Notes: generated by a model from the letters alone, not told the origin. Counted from the first letter of the stretch, positions 8,196-18,127 are shown. The stretch: DNA of 59,271 nt from an uncultured Prevotella sp. (GCA_900322035.1 ONYL01000010.1:1-59271), one strand, 5' to 3'. Numbers and translations: made by a program.

Positions 8196-9055
8196 TTTGC
8201 CTCCTTGTATTTCGTAATGCTGTCAAGCAAGGAGATGGCTGATTCTTCCATCTGACTTGTCAGATGCTCTATTTTAGCGAGAATGTAGTTGTAGAACAGT
8301 TGCAAGGTGACTGCGACAATAATGCCGAAGATGGTTGTGATAAGGGCCACCTTCATGCCTGCTGCAACAATTGTCGGGCTGATGTCGCCGGCACTCTGAA
8401 TCTGATCGAAGGCCATTACCATTCCAATGACAGTGCCTAAGAATCCAAGAGAAGGCGCCATGGCTATGAAGAGCGTAATCCAAGAGCATCCCTTTTCGAG
8501 ATTGGCACTCTGTACCGAACCGTAGTTTTGTACGCTGCGTTCGATGTCGTCAATACTCTCATTGATGCGGAGAAGGCCTTGATAACATATGCTTGCCACT
8601 GGTCCGCGGGTTGTTCTGCATTGAGTTTTTGCCCCTTCAATGTCTCCTGACGATATTTTGGCTGCCAAATCGGCCATAAACTTCTTCGCATTGATTTGGG
8701 ATAGACTCAAATAGACGATGCGTTCGATGCAAAAGGCCAATCCGAGCACTAAAGCCAATGCTACAAGCGACATGAATCCGGCATTACCTTCAATAAACTT
8801 TGTTTTGAGCGATTGGTGGAATCCTTCACTTTCAGTGTAGTCACCTGTTTCTGTACTGTCGCTGGACACCTCGTTGAGCACAGCCTCATCGTCATTCTCG
8901 TCCATCGAGTCGGTGTTTGATGCTGAAGCTGAATCCTTGCTTGTGGCACCTATAGTTGATGTGGTTGTGTCGGATTTTGAAGTTTGAGCCATTGATATGG
9001 TGAAGGAAAAGATAAGCATCACCATTATTGCAAGAGTCGCAATTTTATTTTTCAT
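8192..9055 (-). CDS. exbB: MotA/TolQ/ExbB proton channel family protein
   Basis: Forms the membrane proton channel of an ExbB-ExbD motor. The 287-residue protein starts with a signal-peptide-like segment (about 1-23, ending 'SMAQ'). A Ser/Thr/Asp-rich periplasmic stretch follows (about 24-75). Then come the three ExbB membrane helices: 'FMSLVALALVLGLAFCIERI', 'ITLFIAMAPSLGFLGTVIGM' and 'VALITTIFGIIVAVTLQLF'. The GFLGTVxGM and TxxFGIxVA motifs are family signatures. The exported N-terminal extension is typical of Bacteroidetes ExbB. First gene of the operon, with a promoter 61-88 bases upstream. The TonB partner is not in this window. Confidence 0.92.
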   Translation of the reverse strand: MKNKIATLAIMVMLIFSFTISMAQTSKSDTTTSTIGATSKDSASASNTDSMDENDDEAVLNEVSSDSTETGDYTESEGFHQSLKTKFIEGNAGFMSLVALALVLGLAFCIERIVYLSLSQINAKKFMADLAAKISSGDIEGAKTQCRTTRGPVASICYQGLLRINESIDDIERSVQNYGSVQSANLEKGCSWITLFIAMAPSLGFLGTVIGMVMAFDQIQSAGDISPTIVAAGMKVALITTIFGIIVAVTLQLFYNYILAKIEHLTSQMEESAISLLDSITKYKEAK

Positions 9056-9115
9056 TTTCTTTTGCTAATACTGTTTGGTTTCTCTTTTATTATTCATCTT
9101 ATGAATAGAGTGGCA

Positions 9116-9146
9116 CAAAAGTAGCTAAAATTCGAAAAACCGCAAA
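9116..9146 (-). promoter_or_regulatory. Bacteroidetes-type promoter of the exb operon
   Basis: On the minus strand, TTTG (9146-9143) is followed after 19 bases by TACTTTTG (9123-9116), 60 bases before the exbB start. Confidence 0.7.
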
Positions 9147-9180
9147 ATAAAAAGTGTGAAATAATGTAGGTATGCGGAAA

Positions 9181-10278
9181 TCAGAATCTGTTAATCATAT
9201 CGGCAATATATTCTACCTCATTATCAGAAAGTGCAGGATTGCAAGGGAGGCTCAGCTCGGTTGCTGAAAGATGTTCAGTGATGGGAAGCGAAATTTCCCT
9301 CCAGCTCTTGTAACATTCCTGTTTGTGAGGAGGAATGGGATAATGAATGTTGGTGCCAATCCCTTTCTCTGTAAGGTAGTCTTTTAATTCATCACGCTTT
9401 TCACAGAATGCAGGAAGAATATGGTAGACGTTATCCCGAGAGTTATCAGTCGTAAAATTCACACAATCGTTGTGAATGTTTGCCTGCAACCAGTGTGCGA
9501 TGGCCTTTCTGCGATTGTTTTCCTCATCAAGATATTTCAGTTTAGCTGTTAAAACCGCTGCTTGAATTTCGTCTATACGGGAGTTGCGGCCAACAGCAGC
9601 GAAAACATACTTTTGTGATGAGCCGTAATTACCAAGCATACGTATGGCTTGGGCTAATTCCTCATCGTTTGTCGTTACCGCGCCAGCATCTCCTAATGCT
9701 CCCAGATTCTTGCCGGGATAAAAGCTGTGGGCAGCTGCATCGCCCAAACTACCCGTCAGTTGATGGTTGAAGGTACATCCGTGTGCCTGGGCATTGTCTT
9801 CCAGCAAGAGAAGATGATGGCTTCGGCAGATGTCTCCAATTTTCTCCGTATAGGCGCACCGGCCGTAGAGATGAACGATCAGAATGGCTTTGGTTCGCCC
9901 AGTAATGGCTTCTTCAATCAAGCTATCGTCTATTTCCAATGTATTTGGGTCTGGTTCTATCAGCCGCGGTGTAAGGCCGTTTTCGGTGATGGCTGAGATT
10001 GTGGCAATAAAAGTATTGGCGGGCACAATGATCTCGTCACCCTGATGTAGTCGTCCGAGAAGGAGATAGGCACGCAACATGAGCCAAAGCGCGTCGTAGC
10101 CATTGCCGCAAGCCACGCAATGCCTGTTACCTATAAAATGCGCGTAGTTGTTCTCGAAATCCTGTGTAGCTGCCCCACGAAGGTACCAACCGCTTTCTGT
10201 GATCCGCCTTACGGCTTCAAGAATTTCTTCACCATGTAAGGCCGTAATTTTCTTAAGTGAAAGGTATTCTATCTTCAT
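9181..10278 (-). CDS. PLP-dependent sugar aminotransferase, DegT/DnrJ/EryC1/StrS family
   Basis: Transfers an amino group (usually from glutamate) to a keto sugar nucleotide. The 365-residue protein has the family fold landmarks: '[13 protein letters not shown]' near 55-68, '[13 protein letters not shown]' near 85-97, '[11 protein letters not shown]' with the PLP-stacking Asp, and '[15 protein letters not shown]' with the PLP-binding lysine at residue 190. The C-terminal '[11 protein letters not shown]' is also typical. It is the last gene of the sugar cluster and overlaps the preceding acyltransferase gene by 4 bases. With RmlB and an FdtA-type isomerase upstream, the likely substrate is dTDP-3-keto-6-deoxyhexose (FdtB/QdtB role). 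Confidence 0.92.
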   Translation of the reverse strand: MKIEYLSLKKITALHGEEILEAVRRITESGWYLRGAATQDFENNYAHFIGNRHCVACGNGYDALWLMLRAYLLLGRLHQGDEIIVPANTFIATISAITENGLTPRLIEPDPNTLEIDDSLIEEAITGRTKAILIVHLYGRCAYTEKIGDICRSHHLLLLEDNAQAHGCTFNHQLTGSLGDAAAHSFYPGKNLGALGDAGAVTTNDEELAQAIRMLGNYGSSQKYVFAAVGRNSRIDEIQAAVLTAKLKYLDEENNRRKAIAHWLQANIHNDCVNFTTDNSRDNVYHILPAFCEKRDELKDYLTEKGIGTNIHYPIPPHKQECYKSWREISLPITEHLSATELSLPCNPALSDNEVEYIADMINRF

Positions 10279-11213
10279 AAATCGTATTCGTAAGTATCAT
10301 AACATACGCCTCGTCCACCAAAACCCTCTTTCTGAAAAATCAAGTTGTTGTTGAGGTATGTCCCTGCCTCTTCTGTCGACTTGCCGAAATCAAAGATACA
10401 TCGGTCGGCATATACATCATTGATGATGTGGTCGAAAAGCAAATCAAGTGCTCCCTCGCTTTTCCCTTCAGGAGAAGCTGAAATATACTGCGTGTGAACA
10501 ACTTGTCCTGTATCAAAGATGATGGTGCCTCCAACAGGTTTCTCCTCCTTATACGCCATAAAGAGCTTGATCTTGTCGGGGAAGCGTGAGTAAAGCAATT
10601 CCAACTCTTTAAGACTGTGTACTGGAGGTGTGTGGTACTTCGTCTCAAGATTCGTGTCAAGTATATGCCAAAATGTGCTGATGTCGTTGCTCTCTTTACA
10701 ACTGACAGCCATGCGCTTGGCTTTGCGAATGCCAGAACGGCGTGACTCTTCAAACTTCAGACGATTGGAAAGGATGATGGTCGAGGAAATCTCGCGTACA
10801 GACAGTCGGGCTTTGCAGACATGGACGAGTGCGTAGAGATCTTCTTCGGCAGGTATGTGGTGGTAGATCCAAGGGATGGCCTTGTAGATAACGTGCCTGA
10901 TGCCTTTGAAATAAAGCCATTCGTTGAGCGTTTGAAAGATATCCTTAACGTCTGCCGTCTTGATTCGGTCGTCGGTGAGCAGTCCTCCATAAGTCAATCC
11001 TTGATGGGAGAAGAGAATGTCGCCCCTTCTGTTGGCAGGGAGGACTGCGCATATACGACCTTTGCGACGGAACATGAGGGAACAGTCTGAGAAACGATCG
11101 CTGTGGTAGTCCATGTATCCCCTGTTGAAAAGGAAAGTACCCTGCCGCGAATGCGCTACAAAACTGTTCCACAGGCAAGCCTCAGAAGGTGAGTAAGGGA
11201 TCACTTCAAACAT
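10275..11213 (-). CDS. FemAB/GNAT-like acyltransferase of the sugar cluster
   Basis: A 312-residue protein of the Fem/GNAT-fold group. It starts with '[20 protein letters not shown]', like the 'W..f...s..g...q' opening of lipid II peptidyltransferase-like proteins. The C-terminal half is an acetyltransferase_6-type domain ('[17 protein letters not shown]', '[20 protein letters not shown]', '[10 protein letters not shown]'). It overlaps the ketoisomerase gene before it (13 bases) and the aminotransferase after it (4 bases). It may N-acylate the amino sugar in place of the usual hexapeptide transferase (FdtC/QdtC), which is not found here. That role is inferred from context. Confidence 0.75.
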   Translation of the reverse strand: MFEVIPYSPSEACLWNSFVAHSRQGTFLFNRGYMDYHSDRFSDCSLMFRRKGRICAVLPANRRGDILFSHQGLTYGGLLTDDRIKTADVKDIFQTLNEWLYFKGIRHVIYKAIPWIYHHIPAEEDLYALVHVCKARLSVREISSTIILSNRLKFEESRRSGIRKAKRMAVSCKESNDISTFWHILDTNLETKYHTPPVHSLKELELLYSRFPDKIKLFMAYKEEKPVGGTIIFDTGQVVHTQYISASPEGKSEGALDLLFDHIINDVYADRCIFDFGKSTEEAGTYLNNNLIFQKEGFGGRGVCYDTYEYDL

Positions 11214-11608
11214 TTCAAATACTCCAGATAAGACGGATATTCTCTTATGTAATCTTCTTCCTTATATATGTCGCTTGCCAAGCAAAGACATACTGCTCCA
11301 CTGGAAAAATCATCCAACGTGCGCCATATTCCGGGGCGAATGAATAGCGCTTGCCAAGGATGGTTGAGGAGAAACCTTTCCTTTAGTTTTCCGTTGTCCA
11401 AAGTCACGGTAAATGATCCGCTGGTAGCAATAAGCAGTTGGGAGAGTGTCTTGTGGGCGTGTCCGCCACGGCTTTCGCCTGCTGGCACATCATATACCCA
11501 GTAGGCTCGCTTGATGCTAAAAGGCACATCCTTCAACTGCTCTGCTACGGTGAGATTACCTCTTGGATCATGAATTTTTTGCAGATTGATGATCTTTCCT
11601 AATTCCAT
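11201..11608 (-). CDS. fdtA: dTDP-4-keto-6-deoxyhexose 3,4-ketoisomerase, FdtA/QdtA (WxcM-like cupin)
   Basis: Moves the keto group of dTDP-4-keto-6-deoxyglucose from C4 to C3, preparing the sugar for amination. The 135-residue protein is a single-domain cupin: 'LQKIHDPRGNLTVAEQ', 'IKRAYWVYDVPAGESRGGHAH', then beta strands to 'GAVCLCLASDIYKEEDYIR'. His50 and His52 of GGHAH match the catalytic pair of FdtA/QdtA. Sequence alone does not say whether the product is the galacto or gluco epimer. It sits between purT and the acyltransferase in a tight leftward run. Confidence 0.9.
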   Translation of the reverse strand: MELGKIINLQKIHDPRGNLTVAEQLKDVPFSIKRAYWVYDVPAGESRGGHAHKTLSQLLIATSGSFTVTLDNGKLKERFLLNHPWQALFIRPGIWRTLDDFSSGAVCLCLASDIYKEEDYIREYPSYLEYLKCLK

Positions 11609-11609
11609 G

Positions 11610-12791
11610 CTATTTTTTCATAAAGGGATCGGTTCCCAAGACCGTTTTTGCCAGTCGCTTAGCCTTGTTGCGCAAGGCATCCATGTCGCAGTTCACGTTG
11701 TCGTAGCACAGTACAACTCCCATTCTTCTACCTACATGGGCAATGGGTTTGTTGAAGATGCGGACACGGCTGCGGTCAGCATTGCAAACATCCGTCAGGT
11801 TGTAGTCGAGCGGCTCATTACTCTCCATTGGCGACAATACGACAGCAGAAGCACCGGCGTGTTCAAGGTGAATGGCAGGTATTGGCAGCCCCATAACAGC
11901 GCGGAAATGAAGCTCAAATTCATTGAGGTTGGTTGAATGGCTTAGCGTTACCATACCCGTATCATGGGGGCGCGGAGAAAGTTCTGAAAATATCACCTCG
12001 CCTTGTTTGGTAAGGAAAAACTCTACACCCCAAATTCCAAAGCCAGTCAGGGCAGAGGTTACCTTTGCTGCCATTCTCTTAGCCATTTCCAACTGTTCGT
12101 CTTTAATGGAATAAGGCTGCCAGCTTTCACGATAGTCGCCACCTTTCTGAATGTGACCTATCGGCGGACAGAACAGCGTCGGGCCGTTCTTTTGTGTCAC
12201 GGTGAGGAGCGTGAACTCTGAATCGAAGTCTATGAATTCCTCGATGATGACTTCTTTCACGTCGCCACGTCCTTCCTCCATGGCCTCACGGTAAGCTTCG
12301 GTGAGTTCATCGTCGTTATGGACGTAACTTTGTCCGTGTCCACTGCTGCTCATCAATGGCTTCACCACGCAGGGGAAGCCGATCTCGTCGGCAGCCTTCT
12401 TAAATTCTTCGAAAGTCTTGGCATAGAAATATTTGGCCGTGCGTATTCCCAATTCTTTCGCGGCCAGGTCGCGGATGGCCTTACGGTTCATCGTATAGTT
12501 GACGGCACGGGCGGAAGGAACGACTTGGATGCCTTGTTTTTCAAATTCAAACAAGCGCTCTGTGCGAATGGCCTCGATTTCAGGCACAATGATGTCGGGG
12601 TGGTGCTTCTTCACTGCAGCCTCCAACAGGTCGCCATCGAGCATGTCAAACACCTCGTGTTCGTCGGCCATTTGCATGGCTGGGGCACCGGCATATTTGT
12701 CGCATGCGATAACGTAAGCGCCGGCTCGTTTGGCAGCGATGGTGAATTCTTTGCCAAGTTCACCAGAACCTAACAGCATGATTCTTTTCAT
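11610..12791 (-). CDS. purT: Formate-dependent phosphoribosylglycinamide formyltransferase (PurT)
   Basis: Converts GAR, formate and ATP to formyl-GAR in purine synthesis, without needing formyl-tetrahydrofolate. An ATP-grasp enzyme. I start it at the ATG at 12791 ([16 protein letters not shown]), giving 393 residues, the usual PurT length; a longer frame to 12878 would overlap rmlB. A GGAAGGAAAT ribosome site precedes this ATG. Seen: the Rossmann-like start '[20 protein letters not shown]', the ATP loop '[14 protein letters not shown]', '[13 protein letters not shown]' and 'GIWGVEFFL...[11 protein letters not shown]'. It is placed between rmlB (2-base gap) and fdtA (1-base gap), an odd spot for a purine gene. 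Confidence 0.93.
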   Translation of the reverse strand: MKRIMLLGSGELGKEFTIAAKRAGAYVIACDKYAGAPAMQMADEHEVFDMLDGDLLEAAVKKHHPDIIVPEIEAIRTERLFEFEKQGIQVVPSARAVNYTMNRKAIRDLAAKELGIRTAKYFYAKTFEEFKKAADEIGFPCVVKPLMSSSGHGQSYVHNDDELTEAYREAMEEGRGDVKEVIIEEFIDFDSEFTLLTVTQKNGPTLFCPPIGHIQKGGDYRESWQPYSIKDEQLEMAKRMAAKVTSALTGFGIWGVEFFLTKQGEVIFSELSPRPHDTGMVTLSHSTNLNEFELHFRAVMGLPIPAIHLEHAGASAVVLSPMESNEPLDYNLTDVCNADRSRVRIFNKPIAHVGRRMGVVLCYDNVNCDMDALRNKAKRLAKTVLGTDPFMKK

Positions 12792-12793
12792 AG

Positions 12794-13960
12794 TCAAATT
12801 TCCTTCCCGTGGCGGTCCTTGCCATACATGATTTCGTAATATTTCTGATAGTCGCCGCTTGTAACTTCTTCTATCCATTGTTGGTTTTCAAGGTTCCAGC
12901 GGATAGTCTTCACGATGCCGTCGGCAAACTTAGTCTCGGGATACCAGCCCAGCTCGTTCTTGATCTTCGTGGGGTCTATGGCGTATCGGGCGTCATGGCC
13001 CAGTCTGTCGGCCACGTGGGTAATCAGACTATCGTTGATCCAGCTGATGTCGATGTCGCCGTTGGCATCCTTCACTTGCTTTTTCAGTACGCGACGCAGA
13101 TCCTTATCCTCAGCCATCATGTCGTGAATGGTTTTGATGGTGAGCTTCACGATGTCGATGTTTTTCATCTCATTATGACCGCCTACGTTGTAAATCTCTC
13201 CGTCACGCCCTTCGCGTACCACCATGTCTATGGCCTTGCAGTGGTCTTCCACGTAGAGCCAGTCTCTCACATTGAGGCCTTCACCGTAGACGGGGAGCTT
13301 TTTGCCTGCGAGAATATTGTTGATGATCAGTGGGATAAGTTTTTCAGGAAAATGATAGGGGCCGTAGTTGTTTGAGCATCGGGTGATGGTCACAGGCATA
13401 TGGTAAGTGTCGCGGCAAGCCATCACGAACAAGTCGGCCGAAGTTTTGCTTGCACTGTAGGGACTGTGGGGCTGTAAAGGAGTCTTCTCGGTGAAGTATC
13501 CATCTGCGCCTAAACTGCCATAGACCTCATCTGTAGAAACCTGGTGGAAACGCTTTCCTGGTATCCAGACAGGATATCCCTGGGCGTCTTTGCCGGTAAC
13601 CCACGCACGCCGGGCGGCATCAAGAAGATTCTGGGTGCCGAGAATGTTGACTGATAGGAAAAGTTGGGGATCTTCGATACTTCTGTCAACATGACTTTCT
13701 GCAGCGAAGTTGACCACATAATCGATGTCGTTTTCGGTAAACAGCTTGTCAGCCAGTTCGCGGTCACGAATATCTCCCTTGACGAAAAAGCAACGCTTGT
13801 TGTCGATATCCTCCTTGATGGTGCCAAGATTCCCTGCGTAGGTGAGCGCGTCGAGGATAATGACTTTGATGTCTTCTTTCTGATATTTCTTATGCAGCAG
13901 GTACTTGATAAAGTTTGAACCAATAAAACCTGCAGCTCCTGTCACTAAGTAAGTCTTCAT
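12794..13960 (-). CDS. rmlB: dTDP-glucose 4,6-dehydratase
   Basis: NAD-dependent short-chain dehydratase making dTDP-4-keto-6-deoxyglucose, the branch point to rhamnose and to 3-amino-3,6-dideoxy sugars. The 388-residue protein shows the NAD motif '[17 protein letters not shown]' at 5-21, '[12 protein letters not shown]', '[12 protein letters not shown]', '[10 protein letters not shown]', the catalytic '[12 protein letters not shown]' with its Tyr-x-x-x-Lys, and '[13 protein letters not shown]'. Size is slightly above the common ~355, because of inserts near residue 120 and in the C-terminal half ('[18 protein letters not shown]'). It is followed immediately by purT and the FdtA-type isomerase. 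rmlA, which makes the dTDP-glucose substrate, is not in this window. Confidence 0.95.
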   Translation of the reverse strand: MKTYLVTGAAGFIGSNFIKYLLHKKYQKEDIKVIILDALTYAGNLGTIKEDIDNKRCFFVKGDIRDRELADKLFTENDIDYVVNFAAESHVDRSIEDPQLFLSVNILGTQNLLDAARRAWVTGKDAQGYPVWIPGKRFHQVSTDEVYGSLGADGYFTEKTPLQPHSPYSASKTSADLFVMACRDTYHMPVTITRCSNNYGPYHFPEKLIPLIINNILAGKKLPVYGEGLNVRDWLYVEDHCKAIDMVVREGRDGEIYNVGGHNEMKNIDIVKLTIKTIHDMMAEDKDLRRVLKKQVKDANGDIDISWINDSLITHVADRLGHDARYAIDPTKIKNELGWYPETKFADGIVKTIRWNLENQQWIEEVTSGDYQKYYEIMYGKDRHGKEI

Positions 13961-13999
13961 AGTTTTATGTTTTTTTGTTTTGTTTCTAATTGAATGAAA

Positions 14000-14500
14000 T
14001 CAATGGCGTGGTAGCAACGTGATTACTTCACAATCTTTCATTTCGGAGCCGTCGATGACGAGCCTCACCAGGGTGCGTTCCTTATGCCAGCCCAAGAGTC
14101 CCGCTGCTCCGGGATTGATGTGGAGCATGTTCAGCGATTTGTCAAACTGCACCTTCAGAATATGTGAATGACCGCAGACAAAAAGCTGTGGCGGTGCAGC
14201 AAACAGGCGGGGGGCAATGCTGCGGTCGTAGTGTCCGGGATAGCCGCCTATATGCTTCATGAGCACATCAACGTCCTCACATTTGAAGCGCAGGATTTCT
14301 GGATAGCGAATTCTCAAGTCCTCATTGTCACAATTGCCATAGACGGCCCTGAACACGGGCTTCATGTTCTCAAACTTATCGGCAAGCTCTGTTGTGCCGA
14401 TGTCTCCCGCGTGCCATATCTCATCCATGTCTCCAAGATAAGTTTCATATTTCTCGTCCCAGTGGCCGTGGGTATCAGAGATAATGCCGATATGTTTCAT
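14000..14500 (-). CDS. Metallophosphoesterase, YfcE/MJ0936 family
   Basis: A small two-metal phosphodiesterase of 166 residues. Metal-binding motifs in order: 'GIISDTHGH' (DxH, residues 5-13), 'EIWHAGDIGT' (GDxx), 'VYGNCDN' (GN.D), 'MKHIGGYPGHY' and 'VCGHSHI' (GHxH-like). This is the full set of the YfcE group. Its ATG overlaps the stop of the kinase-like gene upstream by 4 bases, and the rmlB start lies 39 bases downstream, so all may share a transcript. The natural substrate is unknown for most of the family. Confidence 0.9.
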   Translation of the reverse strand: MKHIGIISDTHGHWDEKYETYLGDMDEIWHAGDIGTTELADKFENMKPVFRAVYGNCDNEDLRIRYPEILRFKCEDVDVLMKHIGGYPGHYDRSIAPRLFAAPPQLFVCGHSHILKVQFDKSLNMLHINPGAAGLLGWHKERTLVRLVIDGSEMKDCEVITLLPRH

Positions 14501-15123
14501 TTTTTCTTTGACTCGATGAACGTCCGGATGAATTCAGCAATGAACCTTTCTGTGTGCTCGATTCCGAGCACCGAAGAGTTTACACAGAGATCGTAGCTCT
14601 CGCTGTGCCCCCATCGCTTGCCTGTATAGTAATTATAGTAGGATGCCCGTCCTTCCTCGCCATCCTTGATCAGCTTGCGGGCAGTCTTGCGGTCAACTCC
14701 TTTGCGTTGGCAGACGTTTTGGATGCGCTGGTCGATGTTGGCTGTGATAAAGATATTTACCACTCCTTTCATATCTCTGAGAATATAGTCGGCAGTGCGG
14801 CCCACAAAGACGCAGTTGCCCTCCTGGGCAGCTTTCAAAATGGCATTGCTTTGAAATTGATAGAGTTTCTCGGGCGAGAATGCATTATCGTTATAATCGT
14901 TAGATGCGAAAAAAGGATTGCGGAAATGGGCTACCGACAGAAAGAATTCTTTCTTTTCGTCGTTTTGCTCGAAAAACTTTTCCTTGAAACCACTTTCCTT
15001 GGCTGCCAGGTTGAGAATCTCCTTGTCGTAGAACTTGCAGTTGAACTCTCTCGCGAGCCATTTTGCAATGTCCCTGCCTCCAGAGCCAATCTGACGTCCG
15101 ATAGTTATGATGATTCTATCCAT
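14497..15123 (-). CDS. Cytidylate kinase-like protein
   Basis: A 208-residue P-loop protein of the cytidylate kinase-like family. It has a nucleotide-binding loop 'TIGRQIGSGGRDIAKWLA' (6-23), then 'FYDKEILNLAAKESGF' and 'VFVGRTADYIL', and the lid-like 'RIQNVCQRKGVDRKTARKLI' with 'RASYYNYYTGKRWG'. It resembles Cmk in fold but has the shorter, divergent sequence of the separate 'cytidylate kinase-like' family, so its substrate is unproven. First gene of the leftward run that reaches the sugar cluster. The upstream 15124-15265 stretch is AT-rich and probably holds the promoter, though no clear TAnnTTTG box was found. Confidence 0.85.
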   Translation of the reverse strand: MDRIIITIGRQIGSGGRDIAKWLAREFNCKFYDKEILNLAAKESGFKEKFFEQNDEKKEFFLSVAHFRNPFFASNDYNDNAFSPEKLYQFQSNAILKAAQEGNCVFVGRTADYILRDMKGVVNIFITANIDQRIQNVCQRKGVDRKTARKLIKDGEEGRASYYNYYTGKRWGHSESYDLCVNSSVLGIEHTERFIAEFIRTFIESKKK

Positions 15124-15254
15124 TTGTCGTGGGTTTTGTTTTATGCGCAGTGATAATCTTATCAGAATGCAAAAATAATAAAATTATTCGACTATGGGGA
15201 TAAAAGAAGCAAAAAGTTTCTGTATCATTTACAGAAACTACGTTGAGGTATAAA

Positions 15255-15303
15255 TAAGAAAGAATAGACTCCCCCTCCTGCCCTTCAGCAGAAAGGGGAG
15301 TCT
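15255..15303 (-). terminator. Terminator of maeB
   Basis: A 9-bp perfect inverted repeat (15266-15274 with 15295-15303) with a 20-base loop. Read on the minus strand it is followed by a T-rich tract (ATTCTTTCTTATTTAT). It lies 9 bases after the malic enzyme stop. Confidence 0.8.
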
Positions 15304-15311
15304 GCATAAGA

Positions 15312-17609
15312 TCAATTGTTGTTTCTTCCTTCCTTGATTTTCTCTACATAAGCGTCGATGACGGCAACGGCGGTTACATTGACAACATCGCGGACGGAAG
15401 CCTCGAAGTCGGTGAAGTGGATGGCCTTGTTCAATCCCATTTGGATCGGGCCAATCGTTTCTACATCTGGATCGAGTTCCTTCATGAGCATGTAGGAGCC
15501 ATTGGCCGAAGACATATTGGGGAACACAAGTGTGTTGACCTTCTTGCCCAAAAGACGGGTGAAAGGATACCTGGCATCGCGAAGCTGAGTGTCCAGGGCA
15601 AAATTCACCTGCATCTCTCCATCGATAGCCAGATCGGGGAATTCCTGCTGCATACGTTCTACGGCTTGGTGCACTTTTACAGGTGATCCCAGATCGTCAG
15701 TACCGAAGTTGGAATAGCTGACCATGGCTATCACGGGGACTTCGCTGAAGAAATGAACGCTGTGAGCCGCAAGCTTGGCTATGTCGTAGAGTACGTTTTC
15801 GTCAGGGTGACGGTTGATAAGCGTGTCGGCCAAGTAATAGACGCCCCGTTTCGTGTTCAGGATATGCATCGTGGCGAAGGTTTTATAGCCGGGGCGAATT
15901 CCTATCACTTCCTTGGCGACTTTGATTGTGTTGGAATACTTCGTGTAAAGGCCAGTGATGAATGCATCGGCGTCGCCTTGTTCCACCATTGACATTCCGA
16001 AGTAGTTGCGCTCATACATTTTGTCGTAAGCTTCCTCGAAGGAATATCCCCGGCGTGCGCATTTCTCGGCCAGATGCTTGGCATAAGTAGCCCGCCGTCC
16101 TTGTTCGTTGTCTGCGCGCATGTCGACAATTTCCACGCCGTCGAGATTCAGCTTCAGACGGTTGGCAAGACGGTTAAGCCGGTCGGGGTTGCCGAGAAGA
16201 ATAGGATGGCAGATGCCTTCCTGCATGGCTTGCACGGCAGCTTTCATCATCGTGGGGTGACCTCCCTCGGCGAATACGACACGCTGTGGATGAAGGGCTG
16301 CCGTGGCATGTAAGTTGCGCGTCAGCTTGGTCTCCTGGCCGAGCATTTGGCGCAGCCGCTGCTTGTAAGCATCCCAGTCCGTGATGGTACGACGCGCCAC
16401 ACCACTTTGAATTGCGGCTTTAGCAACTGCCGTAGAGACCTCGGTGATGAGTCGGGGATCAACGGGCTTGGGAATAAAATACTTAGGACCAAACTGAAGG
16501 TCGTTGACATGGTAGACCTCATTGACAACGTCGGGTATAGGCAGCTTGGCCAGTTTGGCAATGGCCTTCACGGCTGCCAGTTTCATTTCTTCGTTGATGG
16601 CCCGGGCGTGGACATCAAGGGCTCCGCGGAAGATATAGGGGAAGCCAATGACGTTATTGATCTGGTTGGGATAGTCGGAACGTCCTGTAGACATCAGAAC
16701 GTCGGGACGGGCTTCGATGGCATCCTCATAGGAGATCTCCGGAATCGGGTTGGCCAAGGCGAACACGATGGGGTTGGCCGCCATAGAGCGAACCATGTCC
16801 TGCGTGAGAATATTGCCTTTTGACAGGCCGACGAAAACGTCGGCGCCATTGATGGCTTCAGCCAAAGTGTGCACGTCGCGGCGGTCGGTGGCGAAAAGCG
16901 CCTTTTGCGGTGTGAGGTTGGGACGGTCGGAGGTGATGACACCCTTAGAATCGATCATGACGATGTTTTCCTTCCGTGCCCCAAGTGATACGTAAAGCTT
17001 TGTGCAGCTGATTGCTGCTGCTCCAGCTCCGTTGACGACAATCTTCACCTCTTCTATTTTCTTGTTAGCCACTTCAAGGGCGTTGAGCAATCCTGCGGCG
17101 GAAATAATGGCCGTGCCATGCTGGTCATCGTGCATCACAGGAATGTCGAGGTTCTTTTTCAGTCGCTCTTCTATATAAAAGCATTCTGGAGCTTTGATGT
17201 CCTCAAGGTTGATGCCTCCAAACGTGGGAGCTATCTTCTCCACGGCTTCGCAGAATTTCACAGGGTCTTTCTCGTTCACTTCTATATCGAAGACATCGAT
17301 GCCACCGTAAATCTTAAAGAGCAGCCCTTTGCCTTCCATAACTGGCTTTCCGCTCATGGCTCCGATGTCGCCAAGGCCTAACACGGCTGTGCCATTGGAA
17401 ATAACGGCTACGAGATTGCCTTTGTCGGTGTATTTGTAGACATCATCGGGATTCTTTTGAATTTCCAGACAAGGATAAGCCACGCCTGGTGAGTAGGCCA
17501 GTGACAAGTCTGTTTGTGTGCGGTAAGGCTTGGTGGGCTTCACTTCGATCTTACCAGGTCGGTTGCCCTCGTGATATTCAAGAGCCGCCTCTTTTGTAAT
17601 CTTTACCAT
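15312..17609 (-). CDS. maeB: NADP-dependent malic enzyme with phosphotransacetylase-like C-terminal domain
   Basis: Oxidative decarboxylation of malate to pyruvate with reduction of NADP. The 765-residue size and layout are those of MaeB. Residues 1-~425 are the malic enzyme ('[20 protein letters not shown]', '[11 protein letters not shown]', '[20 protein letters not shown]', nucleotide loop '[12 protein letters not shown]', '[15 protein letters not shown]'). About 430-760 is a PTA-like domain ('[16 protein letters not shown]', '[15 protein letters not shown]', '[18 protein letters not shown]') that in MaeB homologues is regulatory and binds acyl-CoA. It is a single gene with its own promoter and terminator. 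In a fermenting Bacteroidales it links the C4 (succinate) branch with pyruvate and NADPH supply. Confidence 0.95.
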   Translation of the reverse strand: MVKITKEAALEYHEGNRPGKIEVKPTKPYRTQTDLSLAYSPGVAYPCLEIQKNPDDVYKYTDKGNLVAVISNGTAVLGLGDIGAMSGKPVMEGKGLLFKIYGGIDVFDIEVNEKDPVKFCEAVEKIAPTFGGINLEDIKAPECFYIEERLKKNLDIPVMHDDQHGTAIISAAGLLNALEVANKKIEEVKIVVNGAGAAAISCTKLYVSLGARKENIVMIDSKGVITSDRPNLTPQKALFATDRRDVHTLAEAINGADVFVGLSKGNILTQDMVRSMAANPIVFALANPIPEISYEDAIEARPDVLMSTGRSDYPNQINNVIGFPYIFRGALDVHARAINEEMKLAAVKAIAKLAKLPIPDVVNEVYHVNDLQFGPKYFIPKPVDPRLITEVSTAVAKAAIQSGVARRTITDWDAYKQRLRQMLGQETKLTRNLHATAALHPQRVVFAEGGHPTMMKAAVQAMQEGICHPILLGNPDRLNRLANRLKLNLDGVEIVDMRADNEQGRRATYAKHLAEKCARRGYSFEEAYDKMYERNYFGMSMVEQGDADAFITGLYTKYSNTIKVAKEVIGIRPGYKTFATMHILNTKRGVYYLADTLINRHPDENVLYDIAKLAAHSVHFFSEVPVIAMVSYSNFGTDDLGSPVKVHQAVERMQQEFPDLAIDGEMQVNFALDTQLRDARYPFTRLLGKKVNTLVFPNMSSANGSYMLMKELDPDVETIGPIQMGLNKAIHFTDFEASVRDVVNVTAVAVIDAYVEKIKEGRNNN

Positions 17610-17643
17610 GTTCTTATTTTAGTATTGCATTCTCTATTGATTG

Positions 17644-17674
17644 CAAAGTTACAGTAAATCAGTTGAAGCACAAA
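17644..17674 (-). promoter_or_regulatory. Bacteroidetes-type promoter of maeB
   Basis: On the minus strand, TTTG (17674-17671) is followed after 19 bases by TAACTTTG (17651-17644), 34 bases before the maeB ATG. Confidence 0.75.
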
Positions 17675-17828
17675 AAAAGCTTCTTTATTTTGTTCACGAT
17701 AAAGCCGAAAGTTAACGATATTTATATTTTTTACATCGCGGTTTGCCATGGTTAAGTCCATCAGCGAAAATAATAGGTTAAGGGTTATATAAACGTAAAT
17801 TCTTATTTGCATTCATTCATGCCGGCTT

Positions 17829-17916
17829 GCATTTGGAAGCTGGCGGGGCTTCTTATGCCTGCCGACGAGGCGGCATTCGGGGGCCGATGGGGCGGTATTT
17901 GGAATCCTGCATGAAC
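17829..17916. repeat. Array of four 22-bp modular repeat units (array 1)
   Basis: GC-rich stretch in an AT-rich intergenic region. It divides exactly into four 22-base units at 17829, 17851, 17873 and 17895. They begin GCATTTGG, TCTTATGC, GCATTCGG and GTATTTGG, and the last ends CTGCATGAAC. Units differ in their middles but keep the period and the start. A second array of the same build and a near-identical end lies at 30333-30420. No long reading frame follows it. The 554-base gap it sits in otherwise holds only the divergent maeB and TetR promoters. Confidence 0.7.
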
Positions 17917-18097
17917 TCTCGCAGTTGAAGACATTGACAGACGTTTTTATAAATGATCAGAGCCGTCGGGGATGGACAGCTTTGGTGAAATATATGCAGC
18001 ACTCAGGTCTTCTGCGAAACGAGGAGAATAGTCTCTAAAGATGGTGAGTCATTCAGCAAAAAAGTTATAATCACAAAAAAATAAACGCTAAAACCCG

Positions 18098-18127
18098 TTG
18101 GGGTTTGCTGAGTTTTTTGTAATTTTG
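18098..18127 (+). promoter_or_regulatory. Bacteroidetes-type promoter of the TetR gene
   Basis: TTG at 18098-18100 is followed after 19 bases by TAATTTTG at 18120-18127, 37 bases before the regulator start codon. Confidence 0.65.

Noticed and set aside
12792-12878. Longer N-terminus of PurT
   Set aside because: It would overlap rmlB by 85 bases; the ATG at 12791 gives the standard length and has a ribosome site.
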